Positions 54,227 through 63,755 of a DNA stretch of 64,000 nucleotides are shown here, one piece after another. How positions within the stretch are numbered: position 1 is the stretch's first letter; each line of letters begins with the position of its first letter. Source of the stretch: Sphingomonas sanguinis (GTDB lineage Bacteria > Pseudomonadota > Alphaproteobacteria > Sphingomonadales > Sphingomonadaceae); the NCBI RefSeq assembly GCF_019297835.1, contig NZ_CP079203.1, positions 655,001 to 719,000 on the forward strand, read 5' to 3'. The translations under genes were made by a program, and so were the position numbers. Below the pieces are notes generated by a model. It ran no database searches and had not been told where the DNA came from. It was given only the letters and a program-made list of their open reading frames with translations.

Positions 54227-55414
54227 ATGATCGAGCGGGACGCGGTAGCGTCCGCCGCCGCTTATCCGATGCTGCCGCTGGTCGAGGACTGGGCAGCGAT
54301 CAATAGCGGGACGCGCAACATGGCCGGGCTGGCGACGATGGCCGACCGGCTGGCCGAGCATTTCGGGACGCTGCCCGGTGACCTGACCATGATCGAGCCC
54401 GAGCCGGTGGAACGGATCGGCAGCGACGGCCAGCCTGCCCCGCTGGCGCATGGCCGCCATCTGCTGCTCTGCGTCCGTCCGAACGCGCAGCGGCGAATGC
54501 TGTTCACCGGCCATATGGATACCGTCTATCCGGTCGATCATCCGTTTCAGTCGGTGACGCGGATCGACGACAACCGACTCGGCGGACCAGGGGTGGCGGA
54601 CATGAAGGGCGGACTGGCGGTGCTGCTCGCCGCGCTCAAAGCTGTCGAGGCAAGCCCCCTCGCCGAGCGGTTCGGCTATGACGTGCTCATCAATTCGGAC
54701 GAGGAAACGGGCTCCGCCTCCTCCGCCGCGCTGATCGCCAAATGCGCCAGCGGCAAGGTCGCGGCGCTGACCTATGAACCCGCTTTGCCCGATGGCACGC
54801 TGGCGGGTGCGCGGGGCGGCACTGGCAATTTCACTATCGTCGTACGCGGACGCAGTGCGCATGCGGGACGCAACCCGGAGGAAGGCCGCAACGCCATCGT
54901 CGCCGCCGCCCGGATCACGCTGGAGCTGTCGCAGCTTGCCGCCGATGACATCACCGTCAACCCGGCGCGGATCGACGGTGGCGGTCCGAACAATGTCGTG
55001 CCCGATCTGGCCATGCTGCACGTCAACTTCCGCCCCCGCGCGCTGGCCGCGATCGAGCGGACCGGCGCGGCGATGAAGGCCCTGGCCGAGCGGATCGCCG
55101 CCGAGCTTGACGTGCGGGTCGAGGTCCATGGCAGCTTCAACCGCCCCCCCAAACCCATCGACGACGGCGCGGCCGCGCTGTTCGAGACGGTACGTAGCGC
55201 AGGTGCTGATCTGGGCCTGACCATCGGCTGGCGCGCGACCGGCGGCGTGTGCGACGGCAACAATATCGCGGCGGCGGGTGTCCCCGTGGTCGACACCATG
55301 GGCGTGCGCGGCGGCGCAATCCACTCTTCGGACGAATATATGCTGATCGACAGCCTGGCCGAACGCGCGGGCTTGTCGGCGCTGACCATCCTGCGCATCA
55401 TCGGTGCCGCATGA
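54227..55414 (+). CDS. M20/M25 family zinc peptidase, in the arginine succinyltransferase run
   Basis: A 395-residue dimetal hydrolase. FTGHMDTVYP (His and Asp), GVADMKGGLAVLLAALKA (bridging Asp), DEETGS (Glu general base), GRSAHAGRNPEEGRNAI (dimerisation domain His), and MGVRGGAIHSSDEY (C-terminal His) form a complete M20 site. ATG 54227 is preceded by GGAGAG at seven bases; an ATG at 54212 is also in frame. It ends with an ATGA overlap into astA. I infer it may remove succinate from succinylglutamate in place of AstE; proof is lacking. Confidence 0.88.
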   Translation: MIERDAVASAAAYPMLPLVEDWAAINSGTRNMAGLATMADRLAEHFGTLPGDLTMIEPEPVERIGSDGQPAPLAHGRHLLLCVRPNAQRRMLFTGHMDTVYPVDHPFQSVTRIDDNRLGGPGVADMKGGLAVLLAALKAVEASPLAERFGYDVLINSDEETGSASSAALIAKCASGKVAALTYEPALPDGTLAGARGGTGNFTIVVRGRSAHAGRNPEEGRNAIVAAARITLELSQLAADDITVNPARIDGGGPNNVVPDLAMLHVNFRPRALAAIERTGAAMKALAERIAAELDVRVEVHGSFNRPPKPIDDGAAALFETVRSAGADLGLTIGWRATGGVCDGNNIAAAGVPVVDTMGVRGGAIHSSDEYMLIDSLAERAGLSALTILRIIGAA

Positions 55415-56430
55415 GCAGCTTTTGCATCCGCCCCGCGGTCGATAGCGACCTTCGTCACCTCTATGAAATGGCCAAGCTGACCGGCGGCGGCTTCACCAAC
55501 CTGCCCCCCGATCGCCGCGCCCTGACCGCCAAGCTGGCGCGCAGCCATGACGCCTTTGCGGGCGACGGCGACGGCAAGGTGAGGGACGAGCTGTTCGTCC
55601 TGATGCTGGAGGACCGCGCGACTGGCGAAGTACGCGGCACTTGCCAGATCTTCACCCATGTCGGCCAAAAGCACCCCTTCTACAGCTATCGGATCGGCAC
55701 GCTGACCCAGCATAGCCGCGAGTTGGACCGCACCTTCCGTGCCGAGATGCTGTCGCTAACCACCGATCTGGAAGGCGCGAGCGAGGTGGGCGGTCTGTTC
55801 CTACATCCCGGCGAGCGCGCAGGCGGCCTAGGGCTGCTGCTCGCCCGCAGTCGCTATCTGTTTATGCGCGCCAACCGCCCACGCTTCGCCGACCGGGTGC
55901 TGGCCGAACTGCGCGGGGTGATCGACGAGGCGGGGGGATCGCCCTTCTGGGACGGCTTGGCCGGGCGCTTCTTCGGGATGAATTTCCAACAGGCCGACGA
56001 GTTCAATGCGATCCACGGGCACCAGTTCATCGCCGACCTGATGCCCAAGCACCCGATCTATACCGCGATGCTGACGGAAACCGCGCGCGCCGCCATCGGC
56101 CTGCCCCATCCCTCGGGCCGCGCCGCGATGCGGATGCTGGAGAATGAGGGTTTTGCGTTCGAGCATTATATCGACATCTTCGACGGCGGCCCGACCATGA
56201 CGGCGCGGACCGATCAGGTGCGCACGATCCGTGACGCGCGAGAGAGCCAAGTCGTCGCGATCGACGCGCTGCCGGGGCGTGAGGCGCTGGTCGCGGCGGG
56301 GCGTCTGACCGACTTTCGCTGCGCGCTGGCCGAGATACGCGACGGTGACGGCGGCATCATCCTGTCCGAGGATACCGCCCGCACGCTCGACCTGACGGTT
56401 GGCGATACCGTCCTCCACATCGATCGGTGA
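55411..56430 (+). CDS. astA: arginine N-succinyltransferase
   Basis: First step of the AST pathway: L-arginine + succinyl-CoA. The 339-residue protein has IRPAVDSDLRHLYEMAKLTGGGFTNLP, SYRIGTLTQHSREL, LFLHPGERAGGLGLLLARSRYLFM and FEHYIDIFDGGPT, all typical. The start overlaps the M20 gene, and its stop overlaps a GTG at the beginning of astB, so the three genes are one coupled unit. Confidence 0.95.
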   Translation: MSSFCIRPAVDSDLRHLYEMAKLTGGGFTNLPPDRRALTAKLARSHDAFAGDGDGKVRDELFVLMLEDRATGEVRGTCQIFTHVGQKHPFYSYRIGTLTQHSRELDRTFRAEMLSLTTDLEGASEVGGLFLHPGERAGGLGLLLARSRYLFMRANRPRFADRVLAELRGVIDEAGGSPFWDGLAGRFFGMNFQQADEFNAIHGHQFIADLMPKHPIYTAMLTETARAAIGLPHPSGRAAMRMLENEGFAFEHYIDIFDGGPTMTARTDQVRTIRDARESQVVAIDALPGREALVAAGRLTDFRCALAEIRDGDGGIILSEDTARTLDLTVGDTVLHIDR

Positions 56431-56435
56431 GCGTC

Positions 56436-57689
56436 ATGCTGAGAGAGATCAACTTCGACGGCATCATCGGGCCGAGCCACAATTATGCGGGCCTCAGCCA
56501 CGGCAATCTCGCGGCCACGCGTAACGCTGGCAAGACCTCGCACCCCCGTGCCGCCGCGCTTCAGGGTATCGCGAAGATGCGCGCGAACATCGACCTGGGG
56601 CTGGTGCAGGGAATATTGCTTCCGCATCCCCGGCCGGACCATTCCTGGCTGACGCGGCTGGCGACGGATTATCAAAGCGCCTCTCCGGTCCTGATGGCAC
56701 AGAGCCTGTCGGCCTCGGCGATGTGGGCCGCCAATGCCGCGACCGTCTCGCCCGCCCCCGATGCGCGTGACGGGCGCTGCCACCTGACCGTCGCCAATCT
56801 GTTGACCATGCCGCATCGCAGCCATGAATGGCCAGCGACCCTGGCGCAGTTGCGGACGATCTTCGCCGATCCGGCCTTTGTCGTCCATCCGCCGGTCCCC
56901 GCTCCGTTCAGCGACGAAGGCGCGGCCAACCATATGCGCCTGTGCAGCGGCCATGACCATCCGGGCGTCGAGGTTTTCGTCTATGGCGAAGGCGGCGGCC
57001 CCTTCCCCGCGCGCCAGCATCGCGAGGCGTGCGAGACGGTCGCGCGCAGCCACCGCCTGTCGCCCGACCGCGTGCTTTTCGCCCGTCAGTCGGATGCGGC
57101 GATCGCGGCCGGGGCTTTCCACAACGACGTGGTCGCCGTCGCCAACGAGCGCGTGCTGTTCGCGCACGAACAGGCCTTTGCCGACCGCGAGCAGTTTTAT
57201 GCCGAGCTGCGCAGCGTGATGCCCGATGTGGAGATCGTCGAGGTGCCCGCCGACCGGGTCAGCCTGGAGGATGCGATCGCCTCCTATCTGTTCAACGCGC
57301 AGTTGGTGACCCCGCCCGGCGGCGAGCCGACGCTGATCCTGCCGCAGGAAGCGCGCGACAATGCACCCGTCTGGTCCTGGCTTCAGGATCATGTCGCGGG
57401 CAATGGCCCCATCCGGCGGCTGGAGGTCGTGAACGTCCGCGAATCCATGGCCAATGGCGGCGGCCCCGCCTGTCTGCGCCTGCGCGTCGTCGCCGATCCC
57501 GCGACCATCGACCCACGTTTTTTGGTCGACCATGCCCGGCTGGACCGAATAGCCGCGGTGATCGAGGCGCATTGGCCCGAGGCGATCGACCCTATCGAGA
57601 TCGGCGATCCGGCCCTGATCGCAAGGATTGAGGCGGCGCGAGCCGCCCTGTTGACCGAGCTGGACTGTCTCAATCTGGCAAGCGTTTGA
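56436..57689 (+). CDS. astB: N-succinylarginine dihydrolase
   Basis: Second AST step, releasing two NH3 and CO2 to give succinylornithine. The protein (417 residues from ATG 56436) starts REINFDGIIGPSHNYAGLSHGNLA and contains VYGEGGGPFPARQ, FHNDVVAVANERVLF and NVRESMANGGGPACLRLRV, with the Cys-His-Glu site of the amidinotransferase fold (Cys in GPACLRL). A GTG at 56427 overlapping the astA stop is the alternative start. astC, astD and astE are not in the window. Confidence 0.94.
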   Translation: MLREINFDGIIGPSHNYAGLSHGNLAATRNAGKTSHPRAAALQGIAKMRANIDLGLVQGILLPHPRPDHSWLTRLATDYQSASPVLMAQSLSASAMWAANAATVSPAPDARDGRCHLTVANLLTMPHRSHEWPATLAQLRTIFADPAFVVHPPVPAPFSDEGAANHMRLCSGHDHPGVEVFVYGEGGGPFPARQHREACETVARSHRLSPDRVLFARQSDAAIAAGAFHNDVVAVANERVLFAHEQAFADREQFYAELRSVMPDVEIVEVPADRVSLEDAIASYLFNAQLVTPPGGEPTLILPQEARDNAPVWSWLQDHVAGNGPIRRLEVVNVRESMANGGGPACLRLRVVADPATIDPRFLVDHARLDRIAAVIEAHWPEAIDPIEIGDPALIARIEAARAALLTELDCLNLASV

Positions 57690-57727
57690 CGCTTGGCAGC
57701 GAGGCGATCCGGTGGTGTAACCACGCC

Positions 57728-57946
57728 ATGTGGTCCCGCCTGGTCGCCCTGTTCACGATCAAGTCGAAGTTCGAGGCTTTTCTGGTCATCTATGGCCTGG
57801 GCCTCGGCGCGGTCGAGCGCGGCATGCACTATCTGACCGCTTATCCGGGACTTCCGGGCAAGATCCTGTTCGCCGCCTGCCCCATCGCGGTGTTCATGGC
57901 GGGTGCGCGCATATTGGACTCGCTGGAGCGGGACTATCGCGATTGA
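57728..57946 (+). CDS. small two-helix membrane protein, unknown function
   Basis: A 72-residue protein. [36 protein letters not shown] and [18 protein letters not shown] form two transmembrane helices, with a charged tail LERDYRD. I do not recognise it. ATG 57728 was chosen over a frame start at 57686 inside astB because the hydrophobic segments begin there. It lies between astB and cysD on the same strand. Confidence 0.6.
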   Translation: MWSRLVALFTIKSKFEAFLVIYGLGLGAVERGMHYLTAYPGLPGKILFAACPIAVFMAGARILDSLERDYRD

Positions 57947-57995
57947 CAGGATAAGTTGGTCGCGCGGTTCGCTGGCGACATTATCTGACAATCCG

Positions 57996-58895
57996 ATGAC
58001 TGGCCTTACCCACCTGCAACGCCTCGAAGCCGAGAGCATCCATATCCTTCGCGAAGTCGTCGCCGAGACCGAGCGTCCGGTGATGCTCTATTCGGTCGGC
58101 AAGGATTCGGCCGTGATGCTGCATCTGGCCAAGAAGGCGTTCTTCCCGGCGCGCCCGCCCTTCCCGTTGCTCCATGTCGACACGACCTGGAAATTCCGCG
58201 CGATGTACGAGCTGCGCGACCGGGCGGCCGAGGCGGCGGGCATGGAGTTGATCGTCCACCGCAACCCGGAGGCCGAGGCACTGGGCATCAACCCGTTCGA
58301 CCATGGCAGCCGCCATACCGACATGTGGAAGACCGAGGGGCTTAAACAGGCGCTGACCGCGGGCGGATACGACGCGGCGTTCGGCGGCGCTCGGCGCGAC
58401 GAGGAAAAGAGCCGCGCCAAGGAGCGTGTCTTCTCCTTCCGCTCCGCCGCGCATGGCTGGGACCCCAAGGCGCAGCGACCCGAGCTGTGGAACCTCTACA
58501 ACAGCCGCATCCACAAGGGCGAAAGCATCCGCGTCTTCCCCATATCGAATTGGACCGAGCTGGATATCTGGCAGTATATCCTGCAAGAGGGCATCGAGAT
58601 CGTGCCCCTCTATTTCGCCGCGCCCCGCCCTACGGTGGAGCGCGACGGGATGCTGTTGATGGTCGATGACGACCGTTTCCAATTCCGCCCCGGCGAGGTG
58701 CCGGTCGACCGCTCGATCCGCTTCCGCACGCTCGGCTGCTATCCGCTGACCGGCGCGGTCGAGAGCGAGGCAGCGACCTTGCCGCAAGTCATCCAGGAAA
58801 TGCTGCTGACCACCACCTCCGAACGGCAGGGTCGCGCGATCGATCACGATCAGGCGGCCAGCATGGAGAAGAAGAAGCGCGAGGGGTATTTCTGA
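57996..58895 (+). CDS. cysD: sulfate adenylyltransferase subunit 2
   Basis: Catalytic subunit making APS from sulfate and ATP. 299 residues: [26 protein letters not shown]-loop [46 protein letters not shown] and the Cys-containing LGCYPLTGA. The start ATG 57996 was chosen by conserved N-terminus; the frame is open upstream. One base separates it from cysNC. Confidence 0.97.
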   Translation: MTGLTHLQRLEAESIHILREVVAETERPVMLYSVGKDSAVMLHLAKKAFFPARPPFPLLHVDTTWKFRAMYELRDRAAEAAGMELIVHRNPEAEALGINPFDHGSRHTDMWKTEGLKQALTAGGYDAAFGGARRDEEKSRAKERVFSFRSAAHGWDPKAQRPELWNLYNSRIHKGESIRVFPISNWTELDIWQYILQEGIEIVPLYFAAPRPTVERDGMLLMVDDDRFQFRPGEVPVDRSIRFRTLGCYPLTGAVESEAATLPQVIQEMLLTTTSERQGRAIDHDQAASMEKKKREGYF

Positions 58896-58896
58896 G

Positions 58897-60810
58897 ATGA
58901 CCGCCTATCAACCCGATGCGCTGATCGCCGCCGATATCGACGCCTATCTCGCAACCCATGCCGCCAAGTCGATGCTGCGCTTCATCACCTGCGGCTCAGT
59001 CGATGACGGCAAGTCGACGCTGATCGGACGGCTACTCTACGACTCGAAGACCATCTTCGAAGACCAGCTAAGCCAGCTGGAGGCGGACAGCCGCCGCGTC
59101 GGCACTCAAGGGGCCAATATCGACTTCGCGCTGCTGGTCGACGGCCTCGCCGCCGAGCGCGAGCAGGGCATCACGATCGACGTGGCTTACCGCTTTTTCG
59201 CGACCGAAAAACGCAAGTTCATCGTCGCGGATACGCCCGGCCACGAGCAATATACCCGCAACATGGTGACGGGCGCCTCGACCGCCGACCTGGCGGTGAT
59301 CCTGATCGACGCGCGCAAGGGCGTGCTGACCCAGACGCGGCGGCACAGCTATTTGGCGCATCTGGTCGGCATCAAGGAGATCGTGCTGGCGGTCAACAAG
59401 ATGGACCTGGTCGGCCATGACCATTCGGTCTTCGACGCCATCGTCGCCGACTATGCGGCTTTCGCGAAGACCATCGGTATCGAGCGCTTCACGGCGATCC
59501 CGCTGTCGGGCCTGACCGGCGCGAACGTCACCACGCCATCGCCCGACATGCCCTGGTATGAGGGACCCGCCTTGCTCCCGCATCTGGAGACGGTGGCGAT
59601 CGACGGAGACCGCGCGGCGGCCGCATCGTTCCGGATGCCGGTGCAATGGGTCAACCGGCCCGACCTCGACTTTCGCGGCTTTGCAGGTCTGATCGCCAGC
59701 GGCCGGGTGTCGGTCGGCGACAGGGTGCGTATCGCACCCTCGGGCAAGACGACCAGCATCGCGCGGATCGTCACCTATGACGACGACCGCGAACAGGCGA
59801 TCGCGGGCGAGGCCGTGACCTTGGTGCTGGCGGAGGAGGTCGACTGCTCGCGCGGCGACGTGATCGCGGCGGCAGAGAACCCGCCCGAGATCGCGGACCA
59901 GTTCGTCGCCAAGATCGTCTGGATGGCCGATGCGCCGCTGGTGCCGGGGCGCAGCTATTCGCTCAAGCTCGGCACGCAACTGGTCGGCGCAACCGTACGG
60001 CCGCCGCGTCATGTCGTCGACGTCAACAGCCAGGAAGAACGCCCAGCCGACACGCTGGCGCTCAACGACATCGGGCTGGCAGAGGTCTATGCCGACCGAC
60101 CGATCGTGTTCGAGCCCTATGAAAAGGGAAGCGCGCTCGGCGGCTTCATCCTGATCGACCGCGCGACCAATGCGACGGTCGCGGCGGGCATGATCGACCA
60201 TGTGCTGCGTCGCGCCCAGAACGTCCATTGGCAGTCTACGATCATCACGCGCGAGGCCCATGCCCTGCAAAAGGGGCAGGCCCCCAAGGTGCTGTGGTTC
60301 ACCGGCCTTTCGGGCTCGGGCAAGTCGACCATCGCCAATATGGTCGAGCAGAAACTGCATGCCATGGGCCGCCACAGCTTCCTGCTCGATGGCGACAATA
60401 TCCGCCATGGCCTAAACCGCGATCTCGACTTTTCGGATGCGGGGCGGATCGAGAATATCCGCCGCGTGGGCGAGGTGGCCAAGCTGATGGCCGATGCCGG
60501 CCTGATCGTGCTCACCGCGTTCATCTCGCCCTTCAGGGCCGAGCGGGACATGGTGCGCGCGCTGCTACCCAAGGGCGAGTTTGTCGAGGTTTTCATCGAC
60601 ACGCCGCTGGCCGTAGCAGAGGATCGCGATGTGAAGGGCCTGTACGCCAAGGCGAGGGCCGGCGAAATCGCCGAGTTCACCGGCATTTCCAGCCCCTATG
60701 AGGCGCCGGAACGGCCCGAGATCCGCATCGACACGACGAAGGAGACGGCGGAACAAGCCGCTTCCCGGATTGTCGAGCATGTGCTGGGTGTGTGGAGTTA
60801 CGACCTGTGA
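58897..60810 (+). CDS. cysNC: bifunctional sulfate adenylyltransferase subunit 1 / APS kinase (CysNC)
   Basis: GTPase subunit of ATP sulfurylase fused to APS kinase. Residues 1-440: G1 GSVDDGKST (32-40), [12 protein letters not shown], and NKMDLVGHD. Residues about 460-637: APS kinase with [12 protein letters not shown] (470), [26 protein letters not shown] and [17 protein letters not shown]. Length 637 fits the fused form. Its product PAPS is used for assimilation or sulfation. GTGA overlap with cysQ. Confidence 0.97.
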   Translation: MTAYQPDALIAADIDAYLATHAAKSMLRFITCGSVDDGKSTLIGRLLYDSKTIFEDQLSQLEADSRRVGTQGANIDFALLVDGLAAEREQGITIDVAYRFFATEKRKFIVADTPGHEQYTRNMVTGASTADLAVILIDARKGVLTQTRRHSYLAHLVGIKEIVLAVNKMDLVGHDHSVFDAIVADYAAFAKTIGIERFTAIPLSGLTGANVTTPSPDMPWYEGPALLPHLETVAIDGDRAAAASFRMPVQWVNRPDLDFRGFAGLIASGRVSVGDRVRIAPSGKTTSIARIVTYDDDREQAIAGEAVTLVLAEEVDCSRGDVIAAAENPPEIADQFVAKIVWMADAPLVPGRSYSLKLGTQLVGATVRPPRHVVDVNSQEERPADTLALNDIGLAEVYADRPIVFEPYEKGSALGGFILIDRATNATVAAGMIDHVLRRAQNVHWQSTIITREAHALQKGQAPKVLWFTGLSGSGKSTIANMVEQKLHAMGRHSFLLDGDNIRHGLNRDLDFSDAGRIENIRRVGEVAKLMADAGLIVLTAFISPFRAERDMVRALLPKGEFVEVFIDTPLAVAEDRDVKGLYAKARAGEIAEFTGISSPYEAPERPEIRIDTTKETAEQAASRIVEHVLGVWSYDL

Positions 60811-61538
60811 CCGACGCCGAACTCGCGCGCTCGGTCGCTGTGGAAGCGGGCGCATTGCTCAAGACGCTTCGCGCATCGAGCGGGCTGGAGGGCAAGGCGC
60901 TGGGCGCGCTGGGCGATCGGGACGCCAACACGCTGATCCTCCACCGTCTTCGCGCCGCCCGACCCAATGATTTCATCCTGTCCGAGGAGTCGGCCGACGA
61001 CCGGGCGCGCTGTGCCGCCAGCCGCGTGTGGATCGTCGATCCGCTCGACGGCACGCGCGAATATGCCAGCGGGTCGAGCGAATGGGCGGTGCATATTGGC
61101 CTTGCGATAGACGGTCGCCCGGCGCTGGGCGCGGTATCGGTGCCCGATCGCGATCAGGTCTTCGCGACCGATGACCTGCCCCCCAAACATCCCCCCTGCC
61201 CGGCGGGCCTGCGCGTCGTCGTCAGCCGCAGCCGTGCGCCCGACATCGCCCGCTGCGTCGGCGACCGGCTGGGCGCGATCATGATCCCGATGGGCTCGGC
61301 GGGGGCCAAGGCGATGGCCGTGGTCGAGGGCCGCGCCGATGTGTATCTGCATGATGGCGGGCAATATGAGTGGGACAATTGCGCCCCCGCCGCCGTTGCG
61401 TTGGCGGCCGGGCTTCACGCCTCGCGCATCGATGGCAGCCCGCTGGTCTATAACTGCCAGAACCCGCTGCTCCCCGACCTCTTAATCTGTCGGCAGGAAG
61501 TGGCGGCCACCGTGCTGGAAGCGATCGCGCGGGGATGA
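60807..61538 (+). CDS. cysQ: 3'(2'),5'-bisphosphate nucleotidase CysQ
   Basis: Removes PAP, the by-product of PAPS use. 243 residues: [15 protein letters not shown] (Glu), [11 protein letters not shown] with the metal-binding Asp-Pro-Leu-Asp, and [20 protein letters not shown]. The GTG at 60807 overlaps the cysNC stop; an earlier GTG at 60792 is in frame but inside cysNC. Coupling to cysD-cysNC fits removal of PAP where it is made. Confidence 0.93.
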   Translation: MTDAELARSVAVEAGALLKTLRASSGLEGKALGALGDRDANTLILHRLRAARPNDFILSEESADDRARCAASRVWIVDPLDGTREYASGSSEWAVHIGLAIDGRPALGAVSVPDRDQVFATDDLPPKHPPCPAGLRVVVSRSRAPDIARCVGDRLGAIMIPMGSAGAKAMAVVEGRADVYLHDGGQYEWDNCAPAAVALAAGLHASRIDGSPLVYNCQNPLLPDLLICRQEVAATVLEAIARG

Positions 61539-61651
61539 AGTTCAGCTATATCCAGGTTGCATAAATGTGACCTTGTAACGTCTCATGGCTTGGTTCATGG
61601 GTCGACGATGCCGCACCTTCCCTCCGTCGCTCTTGTCGTGCGGACGTTTCC

Positions 61652-62362
61652 ATGACCCTGGTTCCCCTCGCCTTCGGCTTTGCCGCGATGCTCGCCACAT
61701 TGGCAGGCGGGCTGCTCGCGTTGCGCCTGCGTCATCGCATCGGGCTGGTGCTGGGGGTCACGGCCGGGATCGTGGTGGGCGTGGCGCTGTTCGATCTGGT
61801 GCCGGAAGCGCTCGAGATGGCGGGTGATCGCTGGACGATCCGCGCGATGATGGCGTTCAGCGCGATGGGGCTTGGCGGCTATATGCTGCTCGATCGCCTG
61901 CTCGCCCGGATACCCCGCGCGGCAGCCGCGTCGTGGCGCGGCGATCTGGGACCTGCCATGCTCTGTCTGCACAGCTTGATGGACGGGCTGGGCATCGGGA
62001 TCGCGTTTCAGATCGATACGGCGGCGGGGTGGATGATCGCGCTCGCCGTCCTGACCCATGACGTGGCGGACGGCGTCAATACCGTCAGCCTGAGCCTCGC
62101 CGCTCGGTCAGAAGCAGCGGCGCGGCGCTGGCTGGTGCTGAACGGCATCGCGCCGATGCTGGGCGTGCTGATCGGGCTGGGCCTGTCGATCCCGTCGGGG
62201 ATGCTGGCGCCGCTGATGGCGCTGTTCGCCGGGATATTCCTGTATATCGGCGCCTGCGAGCTGGTCCCGCGCAGCCAATCGCTCGATCCGCGACTGCGGA
62301 CCAGTCTGGCGACGCTGGCGGGCATTGCGCTGATGCTGGGCGTGACGCACATCGCGCACTGA
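61652..62362 (+). CDS. ZIP family metal (zinc) transporter
   Basis: A 236-residue protein with about eight transmembrane helices. The metal-binding helices are clear: LHSLMDGLGIGIAF (His-Ser..Asp-Gly) and THDVADGVNTVSLSL, and ACELVPRS near the end. Small size fits the bacterial ZupT-like or GufA-like group. No zinc-responsive operator was recognised in the 113-base gap upstream. Confidence 0.85.
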   Translation: MTLVPLAFGFAAMLATLAGGLLALRLRHRIGLVLGVTAGIVVGVALFDLVPEALEMAGDRWTIRAMMAFSAMGLGGYMLLDRLLARIPRAAAASWRGDLGPAMLCLHSLMDGLGIGIAFQIDTAAGWMIALAVLTHDVADGVNTVSLSLAARSEAAARRWLVLNGIAPMLGVLIGLGLSIPSGMLAPLMALFAGIFLYIGACELVPRSQSLDPRLRTSLATLAGIALMLGVTHIAH

Positions 62363-62375
62363 CGCCCTATTTCGA

Positions 62376-62410
62376 GTACCGTCGCCGGGAAGGGTAGCCG
62401 ACGACGGTAC
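62376..62410. terminator. inverted repeat between convergent ZIP and DUF892 genes
   Basis: Perfect nine-base stem, GTACCGTCG with CGACGGTAC, around a 17-base loop. No T-tract on either strand, so it may be a shared terminator or a protein-binding site. Confidence 0.4.
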
Positions 62411-62418
62411 CCTCGACC

Positions 62419-62937
62419 TCAAGCGGGCTGGGCGGCCTCCGCCGCCGCATTCGCCCCGCCCTCGGCCATGCCGGTGAGCTTTTCGTCGGTCGCCTTTTCC
62501 TCGGCCAACGTCTCGTCCAGGATCGCCGCGCAGTCGCTGCGCCCCAGCTGCCGCGCCCAGGCGACGAGCGTGCCGTAGCGCGCGATCTCATAATGCTCGA
62601 CTGCCTGCGCCGCCGCGATCAGCGCGGCGTCGAGCACCCGCTTGTCCGCGACTTCGCCGGCGACCTCATTAGCCTCCTTGATAATGCCGTCGATAGCCGG
62701 GCAGGTGACCGCCTTGGGCGTTTCCCCGTGCATCTCGAACACCTGTTCCAGCCGCCGGATCTGTCCTTCGGTTTCGCGCAAGTGCTGCTCGAACCCGGCC
62801 TTGAGCTGTGGGTCGGTGGCCTTGTCGATCATCTTGGGCAACGCCTTGGTGATCTGATGCTCGGCGTAGTAGATGTCCTGAAGTTGATGGACGAACAGGT
62901 CGTTCAGCGTCGCGATATCCTTGGAAAACAGTCCCAT
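62419..62937 (-). CDS. DUF892/YciE-YciF ferritin-like protein
   Basis: A 172-residue four-helix protein. LNDLFVHQLQDIYYAEHQITKALPKM, then HLRETEGQIRRLEQVFEM, KRVLDAALIAAAQAVEHYEIARYGTL and the Glu-rich DETLAEEKATDEKL give the di-metal residues of the family. Known: YciE/YciF are stress-induced. It lies 24 bases after an SDR gene and is the last gene of that operon. Confidence 0.9.
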   Translation of the reverse strand: MGLFSKDIATLNDLFVHQLQDIYYAEHQITKALPKMIDKATDPQLKAGFEQHLRETEGQIRRLEQVFEMHGETPKAVTCPAIDGIIKEANEVAGEVADKRVLDAALIAAAQAVEHYEIARYGTLVAWARQLGRSDCAAILDETLAEEKATDEKLTGMAEGGANAAAEAAQPA

Positions 62938-62961
62938 GATCCGTCTCCTGATTAGGTGGGT

Positions 62962-63744
62962 TCAGCGGTCGGCCGAGCCGGGCTCGGCGATCTTGCGATG
63001 CGCCTCGGCCAGCACCGATTGGGGCACGACGCCCGAGCCCGCGACTTGTAGCTTGTTCTTCAGGCCGGTGGTGATGTGTCCCTCGCCCGCCTTCATCGCG
63101 TCCCAGCCTTTTTGGGCGACCTCGGCAGGATCGTCCTTCTTGCTCTGGCCGACATTGGTATCGAGCATGTCGGCGCGGGCGAAGAACTCGGTTTCGGTCG
63201 GCCCCGGCATCAGGGTGGTCAGGGTCACGCCCTTCTCGTCCTTCAGCTCGTTGCGCAGCGCCTCGGTGAAATTGTCGATGAACGCCTTGGTCGCGTTGTA
63301 GATGGCGTTGAACGGGCCGGGGATGAAGCCGACGATCGATCCCGTCACCAGCACCTTGCCCTCACCGCGTCGGACCATGGCGGACAGCACGCGCTGGAGC
63401 AGATAGACGGTGCCGGTGACATTGGTGTCGACCGAACGCCGCCAGTCCCTGACCGACTGGTCGAGGAACGCCCCGCCCTTGCTGTTGCCCGCATTGGCGC
63501 ACAGCACGTCGATGGTCCGGCCATCGGCGGCGGCAAGCAGCAGGTCCACGCCCTCCAGCGTCGACAGATCGGCCTCGACCGGCTGGACCTGCGCACCCTC
63601 GGCCGACAATTTGCTGGCGGCGGTGTGGATGGCCGGTTCGTCGGCGACGATCAGCAGATCATATCCCTCGCGCGCCGCACAGGCCGCCAGGTGATAGCCG
63701 ATGCCGGTCGAGGCACCCGTCACGATTGCGAATTTATTGGCCAT
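62962..63744 (-). CDS. short-chain dehydrogenase/reductase
   Basis: A 260-residue SDR. Cofactor motif TGASTGIG, then CANAGNSKGG (the usual NNAG is changed to CANAG), Ser in GSIVG and the YNATK catalytic Tyr-x-x-x-Lys. MPGPTETEFFARADML follows. Substrate unknown. Lies between the truncated alcohol dehydrogenase and DUF892 with gaps of 11 and 24 bases, so one operon. Confidence 0.9.
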   Translation of the reverse strand: MANKFAIVTGASTGIGYHLAACAAREGYDLLIVADEPAIHTAASKLSAEGAQVQPVEADLSTLEGVDLLLAAADGRTIDVLCANAGNSKGGAFLDQSVRDWRRSVDTNVTGTVYLLQRVLSAMVRRGEGKVLVTGSIVGFIPGPFNAIYNATKAFIDNFTEALRNELKDEKGVTLTTLMPGPTETEFFARADMLDTNVGQSKKDDPAEVAQKGWDAMKAGEGHITTGLKNKLQVAGSGVVPQSVLAEAHRKIAEPGSADR

Positions 63745-63755
63745 GGCGTGGCTCC

